A DNA stretch of 64,000 bases, from positions 2,933,501-2,997,500 of the forward strand of contig NZ_JAUSVK010000001.1 of the NCBI RefSeq assembly GCF_030814655.1. Direction: 5' to 3'. The DNA comes from Labrys monachus. GTDB lineage: Bacteria; Pseudomonadota; Alphaproteobacteria; Rhizobiales; Labraceae. The notes under the pieces were generated by a model. That model did not search any database. It was not told the origin of the DNA and saw only the letters and a list, made by a program, of their open reading frames with translations. Positions 25,235-34,194 of the stretch are shown in pieces. A program made the translations under genes and the position numbers. Each line of letters starts with the position of its first letter. Position 1 is the stretch's first letter.

Positions 25235-26065
25235 CTACTGGGCGAGGAAGCCGCCGTCGATCGGCAGCGTGTGGCCGGTGATCATGCTCGCTCCCGGACC
25301 GGCGAGGAAGACGATGGCCGGCGAGATCTCGTGCGGCTCGGCGATGCGGCGCAGCGGCGTCATGTCCTCGATGCGGCGCATCAGTTCGGGCTGGGCCAGC
25401 AGCGGCGCGATGAAGGGCGTGCGGACATAGGTCGGCGCGATCGCATTGACGCGGATGGCGTGGGGCGCCCATTCCACCGCGAGGGCCCGGGTCATGTTGA
25501 CGAGGGCACCCTTGGTCGTCTGGTAGGAGATGTTGGGATAGAGCCCGCCGCCGGACAGCGCCATGATCGAGGCGGTGTTGATGATCGCCCCGCCACGCTT
25601 CGATGCGATCATGTGCCGGGCCGCGGACCGCGCGCAGAGGAACACGCCGGTCATGTTGACGGCGACCACCTTGTTCCACGCCTCGAGGCTGAGGTTGACC
25701 GCCGCGTCGCGGATGGCGAGGCCGGCATTGTTGACGAGGATGTCGACATGCCCATAGCGGTGCGCGATCTTGTCGAAGGCGGCGTCGACAGCCGCTTCGT
25801 CGCAGACGTCGGCGACCAGCGCCGTGACCGGCACAGCCCCCTTGATCGCCATCAGGATTTCGTCGGCGACCTCGGCGCGATCGAGGATGACGACGCTCGC
25901 GCCGGCGGCCGCCAGCGCCTGCGCTGCCGCAAGGCCGATGCCGCTGCCGCCGCCGGTGACGGCGGCCACCAGTCCGTCGAGCCCGAAAATCCCCGACAGG
26001 CTCACCGCGCCTGCTGCTTCCTGCGGCGCCGATTCCCTCTCGGGCAACAGCTCTTCCATGTCCAT
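25235..26065 (-). CDS. SDR family oxidoreductase
   Basis: This 276-residue classical SDR has AAVTGGGSGIGLAAA, LVNNAGLAI, the serine in INTASIMAL and SYQTTKG with Tyr and Lys. The C-terminal ITGHTLPIDGGFLAQ is the FabG-like ending. The first 28 residues before the Rossmann fold are an acidic extension (EELLPERESAPQEAAG). Relatives include sugar-acid and polyol dehydrogenases such as gluconate 5-dehydrogenase. It lies upstream of nothing on its strand; galE converges on it. Confidence 0.87.
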   Translation of the reverse strand: MDMEELLPERESAPQEAAGAVSLSGIFGLDGLVAAVTGGGSGIGLAAAQALAAAGASVVILDRAEVADEILMAIKGAVPVTALVADVCDEAAVDAAFDKIAHRYGHVDILVNNAGLAIRDAAVNLSLEAWNKVVAVNMTGVFLCARSAARHMIASKRGGAIINTASIMALSGGGLYPNISYQTTKGALVNMTRALAVEWAPHAIRVNAIAPTYVRTPFIAPLLAQPELMRRIEDMTPLRRIAEPHEISPAIVFLAGPGASMITGHTLPIDGGFLAQ

Positions 26066-26171
26066 GCCTGCTTCCTTCCCGCCGCTTCCATTGACCTGAT
26101 GCCGGCTTTGCCGATCAGGCCCTTCTCGCATCAAAACGCCGCAAGTGGAAGAAAGGTCGCCGAGGCGAGCG

Positions 26172-26211
26172 CTCTCGGTCCATCCGTTGAAGGGGTCGGA
26201 AATTCCGCTCA
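26172..26211 (-). repeat. Post-stop palindromic repeat, copy C (behind the di-heme peroxidase)
   Basis: A degenerate copy of the repeat found behind glmS and recG. Read on the minus strand it begins at the stop codon of the peroxidase and reads GAGCGGAATTTCCGACC, then CAACGGATGGACCGAGAG. The palindrome is damaged, since one arm is changed to CCCCTT. Confidence 0.55.
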
Positions 26212-27501
26212 GGGCAGGCGGGCCGTCCCCTGTTCGGCCACGTAGCCGTCGTTCAGCGTCTGCAGGAAGGCGACGATGTCGTCGATCTCCTTGTCGTCCA
26301 GCGCCGGCCTGTCGCCGGCATGGCGGTCGAACGGCGGATCGGTGTTGATGTTCGCTTGGTATGCCGCCGGCAGGTCGTCGAACTTGTCGACCGTTCCGTC
26401 GGCCCGGCGCGGATACCATTGCTCCGGATTGGTGTCGCGCCGGGCATAGAATTCCACCGCCTTCTTCAGCGAATGGAAGGCGCCGTTGTGGAAGAAGGTC
26501 TGGCGCGTGGCGACATTGCGCAGGCTCGGCGTGCGGAACAGGCCGCAATAATCCGTGCGGCCGCGGAAGTCGGTGCGAAGCGGGCCGCACAGGCCGAGGT
26601 CGAAATAGGCGGGATCGCGATTGGCGGGGATGTCGAGGTTGCGCGGCACGCCGAGGGCGATCAGGCCGTAATCGGTGAATTGCGGCGGCGTGCCGTCATT
26701 GCCGCGCTGGCTGATATGGCATTCGGCGCAATTGCCCTTGCCGGGATCGTTGAACAGCTCGAGCCCATGCGCCTCGGCGGGGCTCAACGTGGCCTTGCCG
26801 GCGAGATAGGCGTCATATTTGCTGCTGTAGGGATAGAAGGTGGCCTCGTCCTGCTCATAGACCTCGAAAGCCTCGAGGATGCCGTCGAAGAGAGCCTTGC
26901 GATCGCCCAGGATGTCGGCGCCGTAAATGGTGCGCAGGCGTTCGCCGTAACCCGCCCGGAGCGCGCGGTCGACGACGTTGCCGGCACTTTCGTTCCCCAT
27001 TTCAAAGGGGGAGAGCAGGGGGATGCGCGCCTGGTCGGCGCCGCGGTCGGCGCGCCCGTCCCATGTCAGGCCGCCGGTCGGCCCGTTGTCGACGCTTTCG
27101 TCGGAATCGTCCTCCGAATCGTAGAAGTGCTCGGAGAACTGGGGAACGATCTGCACATATTTGAGCGACGGCACCGCGCGCAGGCCGGGCTGACGCATGT
27201 CGGCGCCGCCGAACTGGACCGACAGGGCATTGGCCGGACCGAGCGCGTGGTCGGGCGCATGGCAGCTGGCGCAGGCGAGCTTGCCGGACGCCGACAGCGA
27301 GGGATCCGAAAACATGTCCCGCCCGAGAGCCGTCAGCGCCCGGGTGCGGCGGCGGACTTCGGCCCGGCTGAGGCCACCCGGTGCGGAAAGCACGATGGTG
27401 TCGCCGGCCGTACCGCTTGCGGCGGACAGGCGCGGGCCGATCATGAAGAAAAGGACGGCGACGGCGGCTGCCGACATGGCCGGGATGCGCGGGATGTTCA
27501 T
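26209..27501 (-). CDS. Di-heme cytochrome-c peroxidase (CcpA/MauG family)
   Basis: The 430-residue exported protein (signal in the first 29 residues, ending GPRLSAA) has two c-type heme sites, CASCH and CAECH, in the order of bacterial cytochrome-c peroxidases, with TWDGRADRG and FFHNGAFHSL between and after them. These periplasmic enzymes reduce hydrogen peroxide with cytochrome c electrons or, like MauG, oxidise a partner protein. Relatives are often found beside a phosphatase of the type encoded divergently at 27680, so the two may be co-regulated. The ATG at 27501 follows GGAG. Confidence 0.88.
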   Translation of the reverse strand: MNIPRIPAMSAAAVAVLFFMIGPRLSAASGTAGDTIVLSAPGGLSRAEVRRRTRALTALGRDMFSDPSLSASGKLACASCHAPDHALGPANALSVQFGGADMRQPGLRAVPSLKYVQIVPQFSEHFYDSEDDSDESVDNGPTGGLTWDGRADRGADQARIPLLSPFEMGNESAGNVVDRALRAGYGERLRTIYGADILGDRKALFDGILEAFEVYEQDEATFYPYSSKYDAYLAGKATLSPAEAHGLELFNDPGKGNCAECHISQRGNDGTPPQFTDYGLIALGVPRNLDIPANRDPAYFDLGLCGPLRTDFRGRTDYCGLFRTPSLRNVATRQTFFHNGAFHSLKKAVEFYARRDTNPEQWYPRRADGTVDKFDDLPAAYQANINTDPPFDRHAGDRPALDDKEIDDIVAFLQTLNDGYVAEQGTARLP

Positions 27502-27679
27502 CGGCTCGCTCCGAAGGGACCTCGACGTCATTATCCCGTCAACGGTGTCAGGCTAGTGACTTTCGGCAGGGCGGACCTGGTCCGAAGAGCCTCGTGCCGG
27601 ATTCGGCGGATGAGGCGGCGGTGAGGCCGGGACCTTCCTGCCCGCGGACGGGCGAGAATACAACTGCGGAGAACCGGAT

Positions 27680-29221
27680 ATGAAGAAGCGGATTTTGCTG
27701 GGCGCGACGGCGCTCGCCCTCACGGCCCTGCCCGCGGCGGGGCGGGCGGCAGACAATGCCCTCGTCGGCCTGGACGGCATCCAGACGGTCGTGGTGATCT
27801 ATGCGGAGAACCGCAGCTTCGACAATCTCTTCGGGTCCTTTCCCGGCGCCGACGGCTTGGCGAATGCCGGCCAGGCCAGCCGGACACAGCTCGACCGCGA
27901 CGGATCGGTGCTCAAGGAATTGCCGCCCGTCTGGGGCGGGATGACCGCCAAGGGCGTGAAGCCGGCGGTGACGGAAGCCGAAACGGCGCATCTGCCCAAC
28001 GCGCCCTTCGCCGTGGATGCCAAGGATGGCTTCAACCTGTCGCCGGCGACCGCGACGCAGGATCTGTGGCACCGCTTCTACCAGAACCAGATGCAGATCG
28101 ACGGCGGCAAGAACGACAAGTTCGTCGCCTGGGCCGATGCGGGCGCCATGGTCATGTCGACCTGGGACGGATCGTCGATGGCGGCCTGGCGCATCGCCCA
28201 GCGCTATACGCTGGAGGACGATTTCTTCATGGGCGCCTTCGGCGGTTCGTTCATGAACCATATCTGGCTCGCCTGCGCCTGCGTCGCGACCTATCCGGAC
28301 GCCGACAAGAGCCCGGCCAAGCCGTCGATCGCCGCCGTCGAGGCTGACGGGGTGACGCTGAAGCTGGCGGACAATTCACCGAAATCGGCGCTCGACGGCG
28401 TGCCGAAATTCGTGGCGGACGGCAATCTGACGCCGGATTTCCATGCGGTGAACACCATGCAGCCGCCCTATCAGCCGAGCGCCAACAAGCCGGCGAAGGA
28501 CGGCGATCCGCGCCTCGCCGACCCGGCGCAGCCGACGACGCTGCCGCCGCAGACGCAGACCACGATCGGCGATCTCCTCAGCGCCAAGGGCGTGAGCTGG
28601 GCCTGGTATGCCGGCGCCTGGCAGAGCGTGCTGGACCACGGCAATTCCGCGCCGACGCCCGCCTTCCAGTATCATCACCAGCCGTTCAATTATTTCGCGA
28701 ATTTCGCGCCGGGGACGCCGGCCCGTGACGAGCACCTGCGCGACGGCGGCCTGAGCGGCCTCGCCTTCATCCGCGACATCGACGAGGGCAAGCTGCCGCA
28801 GGTCGCCTTCTACAAGCCGCAGGGCAATCTCAACGAACATTCCGGCTATGCCGATATCGCCTCGGGCGACGGCCATGTCGAAACCCTGATCAACCATCTC
28901 GAGCACAGCCCGCAATGGCCCCATATGCTCGTCATCCTGACCTATGACGAGAATGGCGGCCTCTGGGACCATGTCGCCCCGCCCAAGGCGGATCGCTGGG
29001 GTCCGGGCACGCGCATTCCGGCGATCGTCATCTCGCCCTTCGCCAAGCGCGGCTTCGTCGACCATACGCCCAACGACACCACCTCGATCCTGCGCTTCAT
29101 CACAAAGCGGTTCGAACTGCCGGTCCTGAAGGGCATCTCCGACCGCGACGCGGCGCTCGCCGCCCATGGCGAGCCGGCGCTCGGCGATCTCACCAGCGCG
29201 CTGAACTTCGTCCAGAAGTGA
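27680..29221 (+). CDS. AcpA-type acid phosphatase / phospholipase C family
   Basis: The 513-residue exported protein (MKKRILLGATALALTALPAAGRA signal) belongs to the phosphoesterase family PF04185. Visible hallmarks are VVVIYAENRSFDNLFG (metal-binding Glu-Asn), NEHSGYADIASGDGHV and VILTYDENGGLWDHVAPP near the C-terminus. Relatives include Francisella AcpA and acid phosphatases of Burkholderia; they hydrolyse phosphomonoesters or phospholipids in the periplasm. The ATG follows GGAG. A perfect hairpin behind the stop probably terminates both this gene and the convergent DSD1 gene. Confidence 0.87.
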   Translation: MKKRILLGATALALTALPAAGRAADNALVGLDGIQTVVVIYAENRSFDNLFGSFPGADGLANAGQASRTQLDRDGSVLKELPPVWGGMTAKGVKPAVTEAETAHLPNAPFAVDAKDGFNLSPATATQDLWHRFYQNQMQIDGGKNDKFVAWADAGAMVMSTWDGSSMAAWRIAQRYTLEDDFFMGAFGGSFMNHIWLACACVATYPDADKSPAKPSIAAVEADGVTLKLADNSPKSALDGVPKFVADGNLTPDFHAVNTMQPPYQPSANKPAKDGDPRLADPAQPTTLPPQTQTTIGDLLSAKGVSWAWYAGAWQSVLDHGNSAPTPAFQYHHQPFNYFANFAPGTPARDEHLRDGGLSGLAFIRDIDEGKLPQVAFYKPQGNLNEHSGYADIASGDGHVETLINHLEHSPQWPHMLVILTYDENGGLWDHVAPPKADRWGPGTRIPAIVISPFAKRGFVDHTPNDTTSILRFITKRFELPVLKGISDRDAALAAHGEPALGDLTSALNFVQK

Positions 29222-29244
29222 GGCGGAAGGACTTGACGCCAAAA

Positions 29245-29270
29245 GCCATCTCCGCGATGTCGGAGATGGC
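29245..29270. terminator. Bidirectional hairpin between convergent genes
   Basis: GCCATCTCCG (29245-29254) and CGGAGATGGC (29261-29270) form a perfect 10-bp stem with a six-base loop, 24 bases behind the phosphatase stop. There is no T-run, so rho-independent activity is uncertain. Confidence 0.55.
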
Positions 29271-29348
29271 AGCCCGCCGGCTGCCTCCTGTCGAGGCGCC
29301 TTCTGCCGTGTCGGGAGAAGCAGATCCCGGCCGCTTGCGCACGTGCTC

Positions 29349-30464
29349 TCAGTTCATCGCGCCGCGGGCCGAAATCGGCCACAGGCATTCGACGCGGCCG
29401 TTGCGCACGCCGACATACCAGTCGTAGCGGTCGACCGTCGGGTCGCAATGGCCGGGCACCAGCATGACCCTCTCGTCGAGCTTCAGGGGCGATGATCCCG
29501 GCGCGAGGGTGAGTTTGCCGTGCTCGTCGGAGGCGCCGGCATAGGTGACGCCCTCGCGCTGCCAGACGAGCGGCAGGCCGCTGTCCACCGCCAGGGCCTT
29601 CAGCCCGGCATCGACCACGGCGACCTCCGCATTCGGCGTGCTCATGACCGTGCTGAGCACGAAGAGCGACTGGCGGAACGGCGGGGCGGGATGGTTGCGC
29701 CCGTAATCGGCATCCATGAAGACATAGGAACCGACCTGCAGCTCGTTGAAGACGCCGGTCGCCGCCTCCAGGGCGAAGGTGCCGGTGCCGGCGCCTCCGA
29801 CGATGGGGCAGTCGAGGCCGATCGTCCGGAGGTCCTCGACCATGCGGCCGGTCATCTCGGCGGCCGAGGCGATGCTCGCCGTCCTTTCGTCGAGCGTGCG
29901 CTGGTGCTGCGCCCGGCCCTGATAGGCCTGCAGGCCGCCGAAGGAGAGGTGGCGGCTCGACGCGATCCGGCGCGCCAAGGCGAGCACCTCCGGCCCCGGC
30001 ACGAGGCCGCAGCGGGCCGCCCCGACGTCGATCTCGACGAGCACGGGCAGGCGGACGCCGGCGTCCTGCGCCGCAGCCTCGATGGCATCGACGCCGAGCG
30101 CATGGTCGGCGCACAGCGCCACGCGCGCGATCCGGGCGAGGGCGGCGAGGCGCGCCAGCTTGGCGGGGCTCACCACCTCGTTGCTGACGAGGATGTCGGG
30201 AACGCCGCCCCAGGCGAGGATCTCGGCCTCGGCCACCTTCTGCACGCATTGGCCGACGGCACCGCGCGCCATCTGCAGATGGGCGACGACCGGCGATTTA
30301 TGCGTCTTGGCATGCGGCCGCACGCGCACGCCCGCCGCCTTGGCGGCGCTCGCCATGTGGTCGAGATTGGCCTCGAAAGCATCGAGGTCGAGGATGAGGG
30401 CCGGGGTGTCGATCTCGTCGATCGGCATCCCCGGTTCGGCGGGAGGGCGATACATCGCAGGCAT
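29349..30464 (-). CDS. DSD1-family PLP enzyme (D-threonine aldolase-like)
   Basis: This 371-residue fold-type III PLP enzyme has DTPALILDLDAFEANL at the start, RPHAKTHKSP with the PLP-binding lysine, LVEIDVGAARCG and, near the end, VPGHCDPTVDRYDW with the His and Cys/Asp metal ligands of D-threonine aldolases and D-serine dehydratases. It would cleave or dehydrate a beta-hydroxy-D-amino acid. It is the last gene of the eight-gene group that starts with the binding protein at 39778, ten bases after the GMC gene. The actual substrate may be set by the upstream oxidation steps. Confidence 0.82.
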   Translation of the reverse strand: MPAMYRPPAEPGMPIDEIDTPALILDLDAFEANLDHMASAAKAAGVRVRPHAKTHKSPVVAHLQMARGAVGQCVQKVAEAEILAWGGVPDILVSNEVVSPAKLARLAALARIARVALCADHALGVDAIEAAAQDAGVRLPVLVEIDVGAARCGLVPGPEVLALARRIASSRHLSFGGLQAYQGRAQHQRTLDERTASIASAAEMTGRMVEDLRTIGLDCPIVGGAGTGTFALEAATGVFNELQVGSYVFMDADYGRNHPAPPFRQSLFVLSTVMSTPNAEVAVVDAGLKALAVDSGLPLVWQREGVTYAGASDEHGKLTLAPGSSPLKLDERVMLVPGHCDPTVDRYDWYVGVRNGRVECLWPISARGAMN

Positions 30465-30474
30465 TCCAATCCGG

Positions 30475-32100
30475 TCAGGCGGCAGCGGACCGCGTCGTTC
30501 CGCTCAGCTCGCGGAAATTGTCACGGATATAGGTGGCGGCGCGCAATGCAAGGGCGGAGATCGTCGGCGTCGGGTTGACCACGCCGCCCGTGGCGAGGAC
30601 GCTGCCGTCGACGATGAAGAGGTTGGGCACGTCCCAGCTCTGGTTCCATTTGTTGACGACCGATGTCTCGGGGTCCTCGCCCATCCGGCAGGTGCCGATC
30701 ATATGCCAGGCCGGAGTGCGGTAGACGCCGTCCTTGTCGCGATAGTCCTGCAGCGCATATTCGAACGCGCCGGCGGCCTTGGCGATGTCGACGAGGCGGT
30801 CGAGCATGTAGTTCATCATGCGCCTGTCGTTCTCGCCGGGCTGGTAATGCAGCGTGGCGACGGGAACGCCGTCCTTGTCGCAGACGGAAGGATCGATCGA
30901 GACGCGGTTGTCCGGATTGGGCAGGTCGTCGCCGATGGCGTGGATGCCGATGCAGCGGCCGAAATGCCGCTCGAACCAGCGATGATGGTCCCGGCCCCAC
31001 GGCGCCTTGGTGTCCGTGATCCAGCCGGCAGCGACCTCGCCGGCCGAGGACGTGCTCGTCAGGCAGTTGAAGTTGAAGCCGTTGACGAAGCCGCGGCTCG
31101 TATCGGTCTCGGCGAACTCGCGGGAGATCAGCGAGGCGACATAGCCCATATGGCTCTCGATCGGTTCCTCCACCCACATTTCCGAGCTGACGAGCGTATG
31201 GTGCAGGAGGTTGCGGCCGACCTGGTCGGACTGGTTGGCGAGGTTGTCGGAAGCCAGAAGCAGCCGCGGCGTGCCGACGCCGTTGGCCGCGACGATGACG
31301 AGCCGGGCCGGCTGGAATTCGGTGATGCCGGTATTCCGGTCGATGAACAGGGCGCCCGTCGCGCGGCCGTCGAGCCCCTTCTCGATGCGCAGCACCCGGG
31401 CATGGGTCCTCAGCTTCGCGCCGGCCGCCAGCGCCTTCGGCCAGATCGACAGCGAATATTTGCTCATGGAGCCGCGCGGGCAGCCATTGCAGACGCCGCA
31501 GCCGTTGCAGGCCGGCCGGCCGTCGTAATTCTCCGAGATGACGCCGGCTTCCGCCGGCCACCAGTGCCAGTCGAGCTGGTCGAAGGCCTGGGCGAGGCGG
31601 CCGGCAGCCTTGGTGAAGGGCAGAGGCCGCGTCGGCGGCTTGTCTCTCGGCGGCATGGCGGCGTCGCCGGCCAGGCCGCTGACGCCGATCATGCGGTCCG
31701 CCGCCTCGTAGAAGGGGGCGACGTCCTCATAGCTGATCGGCCAGTTCGGCTGCAGTCCGTGCTCATCGAACTTGCGGAAGTCCGAAGGGCGGTAGCGCGG
31801 CCAGATCGCCCCATAGACATTGGTCGAGCCGCCGACGCCGTTCCACATCAGCACCTGGGAGCTGTCGGTCACCACCGGGTAGTCGTCGGGATGATGGCGC
31901 TTGTTGACGTCCGAGTTCCAGTTGGTGCGGCGCTGCCAGGTCCAGTCGGCGCTGTAATGGGGGTGATCGCCCGCCTCGACCCAGTCGCCCTGCTCGAGGC
32001 AGACGACGTCGAGGCCGGCGCGCGCGAGCACGGTCGCCGACAGGGAACCGGTGGCGCCCGCCCCGATGATGAGGACGTCGCAGGGCTCGTTCTTGGTCAT
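30475..32100 (-). CDS. GMC-family FAD oxidoreductase
   Basis: The 541-residue flavoprotein has the FAD-binding start DVLIIGAGATGSLSA, GVGGSTNVYGAIWPRY, the cysteine-rich segment ACNGCGVCNGCPRGSMSKYS and the C-terminal catalytic part WHMIGTCRMG with NPTPTISALALRAA. Such enzymes oxidise alcohol groups of sugars or polyols and pass electrons to a partner. The ATG at 32100 overlaps the stop of the small upstream gene by four bases (ATGA), which indicates a two-subunit dehydrogenase of the gluconate 2-dehydrogenase type. No export signal is visible on either subunit. No cytochrome subunit is in the cluster. Confidence 0.87.
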   Translation of the reverse strand: MTKNEPCDVLIIGAGATGSLSATVLARAGLDVVCLEQGDWVEAGDHPHYSADWTWQRRTNWNSDVNKRHHPDDYPVVTDSSQVLMWNGVGGSTNVYGAIWPRYRPSDFRKFDEHGLQPNWPISYEDVAPFYEAADRMIGVSGLAGDAAMPPRDKPPTRPLPFTKAAGRLAQAFDQLDWHWWPAEAGVISENYDGRPACNGCGVCNGCPRGSMSKYSLSIWPKALAAGAKLRTHARVLRIEKGLDGRATGALFIDRNTGITEFQPARLVIVAANGVGTPRLLLASDNLANQSDQVGRNLLHHTLVSSEMWVEEPIESHMGYVASLISREFAETDTSRGFVNGFNFNCLTSTSSAGEVAAGWITDTKAPWGRDHHRWFERHFGRCIGIHAIGDDLPNPDNRVSIDPSVCDKDGVPVATLHYQPGENDRRMMNYMLDRLVDIAKAAGAFEYALQDYRDKDGVYRTPAWHMIGTCRMGEDPETSVVNKWNQSWDVPNLFIVDGSVLATGGVVNPTPTISALALRAATYIRDNFRELSGTTRSAAA

Positions 32101-32663
32101 CGTTTCAGTCCCCATGCTTGCGTGCGCTCGCTGTCGAGGTCGAGGGTGGAGGTGTCGACGCGGCGCACGTCCGGCGTCGCGATGTAGCGGCCGCGCCCGT
32201 GGCGCGGCGTCTGGCGTTCGAGATCGAAGGGCATGACCGGATACCCCTTGATGTGCGGGCGCAGGTCGTAGGGATGGCCCTGCGCATTGATGGCTGCGGC
32301 GACGAAGGGATTCTCGTAATAGGCGATATAGGCCGCATCCCGGACCCAGCCGAAGAGGGCGGGCTCGGCGGCCTCGAAACGCCGGACGATCGCGACCTGC
32401 TCGTCCTCGCCGCGGCCCCGCAGGGGGCCGCCGGCGGCGAGGAGCGCGGCGGCGAGGCGGGCAAACTGGCCGCGGCCGAGATCCTCGAAGAGCCGGGTGG
32501 CGAGCACGGCCTGCACGCCGACATCGGCGGCGGACGGCCAGTCGCCGTCGCCGGGGATGAGCACGCTCACGAAGTCGGCGAGAAGCGAGGCGGCCTCGGC
32601 GGGGCCCGGCTTGGCGGGGCCGTCCGGCGGCGTCTCGGCGGTAGGATGAATATCGATGGTCAT
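32097..32663 (-). CDS. Small partner of the GMC oxidoreductase (gluconate 2-dehydrogenase subunit 3-like)
   Basis: The 188-residue mainly helical protein reads LLADFVSVLIPGDGDWPSAA near the start and AYYENPFVAAAINAQGHPYD later, matching the small chaperone-like subunits encoded before GMC dehydrogenases. Known relatives carry a Tat signal that exports the flavoprotein; none is visible here, which suggests a cytoplasmic enzyme or another start. Coupling to the GMC gene by a four-base overlap is the main evidence of partnership. Confidence 0.6.
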   Translation of the reverse strand: MTIDIHPTAETPPDGPAKPGPAEAASLLADFVSVLIPGDGDWPSAADVGVQAVLATRLFEDLGRGQFARLAAALLAAGGPLRGRGEDEQVAIVRRFEAAEPALFGWVRDAAYIAYYENPFVAAAINAQGHPYDLRPHIKGYPVMPFDLERQTPRHGRGRYIATPDVRRVDTSTLDLDSERTQAWGLKR

Positions 32664-32700
32664 GGCTGCAGGGTCTCCAGCAGGAAGCGGCGGAGGATCG

Positions 32701-34164
32701 TCATTGGGCGCCGCCTCGCTTGCGGGTGATGGTGATCATCTTGATCTCCGTCATCGCCTCCAGCGTCAGGCGGCCGCCGAGGCGGCCGATACCGCTCTTG
32801 GTGCCGGACCCGCCGCCGAAGGGAAGGTGGATCTCCCAATAGGTGCTGCCGGCGTTGATGTTGACGATGCCGGCGGGAATCGCCTCTCCGAACCGCAGCG
32901 CCCGGCCGATATTCTCGGTGAAGATGCCGACGCTCAGGCCGTATTCGCTGTCGAGGGCGAGATCGAGGGCCTCCTCGTCGTCGTCGAAGGCGATCAGCGG
33001 GATCACGGGGCCGAAGGTCTCCTCCCGGTTGATGCGCATGTCGCGCGTCACGCCGGTGATCACTGTCGGCTCGAAGAAGAGGGGGCTGCCGAGGTCGGGG
33101 CGCGGCTTGCCGCCGGTCAGCACGCTGGCCCCGTGGGCCGCGGCATCCTCGACGTGCTCGCGGACCTTGGCCGCGACGTTGGGATTGTTGAGCGGCCCCA
33201 TGGTCGTGCCCTGCTGGAGCGGATCGCCCAGGACATAGGCCTGCGCCCGCTGCACCAGCTTCTCGGCCAGAGGAGCGACGATGCTGCGATGGGCGAGGAC
33301 ACGGCCCGTCGCCGCGCAGATCTGGCCGGCATTGGAGAAGGCGCCGCCGGCGGCGGCGTCCGCGGCGCTGTCGAGGTCGGCGTCGTCGAAGACGAGCACC
33401 GGGCCGTTGCCGCCGAGTTCCAGCAGCAGCGGCTTGCCGGCGCCGCGCTCGGCGATGCGCCGGCCGGTCGCGGCGCTGCCGGTGAAGCCGATGCCGTTGG
33501 TGTCGGGATGGACGACGATCTCGTCGCCGACCACCGCCCCCTCGCCGATGACGAGATTGACGACCCCCTTGGGCAGGCCGGCCTCCTCGATCGCCCGCAT
33601 CAGCTCGATCGCCGCCATCGACGTCGTCGGCGCGGGCACCCAGGCGATGGTGTTGCCGGTCGCGATGCCGGGCGCGAGATATTCGGTGGGGATGTTGACG
33701 GGGTAGTTCCAGGGCGTGATCACCGCATAGACGCCGCGCGGCTGCCGGATGGTGATGACGAGCTTGCTCGGATCCTCGGCCGGCGGCGTCTCGCCGCCGA
33801 GCTGCTTGACGAGTTCGGCGGCGAGACGGAAGCCGTCGGCGGCCTTGGCGACTTCGCCGGTGGCCTGGGCGAGGGGCTTGCCCTGTTCGGTGCTCAACAC
33901 GCGGGCGATGCGATCGCGCCGCTCGTCGATCCTGGCGGCGATCGCCATGCACATCGCGGCGCGCTCGAAAGCGGACCGCGCGGCCCAGCCGGCCTTGGCG
34001 CGCTTGGCCGCCGCCACGGCGCGGCGTGCGGTGTCGCGGCTGCTTCGGGGCAGCCAGGCGATGGTCTCGCCCGTGGCGGGATTGATCGCCGGCATGCGGT
34101 CGGCCTCGGCCTCCCATGCGCCGTCGATGAAATTATGCAGGATCTCGACCTGGCTCTTTTCCAT
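32701..34164 (-). CDS. NAD(P)-dependent aldehyde dehydrogenase
   Basis: The 487-residue enzyme has ITPWNYPVNIPTEYLAPG, GIGFTGSAATGRRIAE, LLLELGGNGP with the general-base Glu, SNAGQICAATGRV with the nucleophilic Cys, and EETFGPVIPL. It fits the succinate-semialdehyde/lactaldehyde/sugar-aldehyde branch of the family. It should oxidise an aldehyde produced in this catabolic locus to the acid. It lies between the metallohydrolase (30 bases) and the small GMC partner (37 bases), in the same direction. Confidence 0.9.
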   Translation of the reverse strand: MEKSQVEILHNFIDGAWEAEADRMPAINPATGETIAWLPRSSRDTARRAVAAAKRAKAGWAARSAFERAAMCMAIAARIDERRDRIARVLSTEQGKPLAQATGEVAKAADGFRLAAELVKQLGGETPPAEDPSKLVITIRQPRGVYAVITPWNYPVNIPTEYLAPGIATGNTIAWVPAPTTSMAAIELMRAIEEAGLPKGVVNLVIGEGAVVGDEIVVHPDTNGIGFTGSAATGRRIAERGAGKPLLLELGGNGPVLVFDDADLDSAADAAAGGAFSNAGQICAATGRVLAHRSIVAPLAEKLVQRAQAYVLGDPLQQGTTMGPLNNPNVAAKVREHVEDAAAHGASVLTGGKPRPDLGSPLFFEPTVITGVTRDMRINREETFGPVIPLIAFDDDEEALDLALDSEYGLSVGIFTENIGRALRFGEAIPAGIVNINAGSTYWEIHLPFGGGSGTKSGIGRLGGRLTLEAMTEIKMITITRKRGGAQ

Positions 34165-34194
34165 GAGCTTGCTCCCTGTGACCTGTCCGACGCT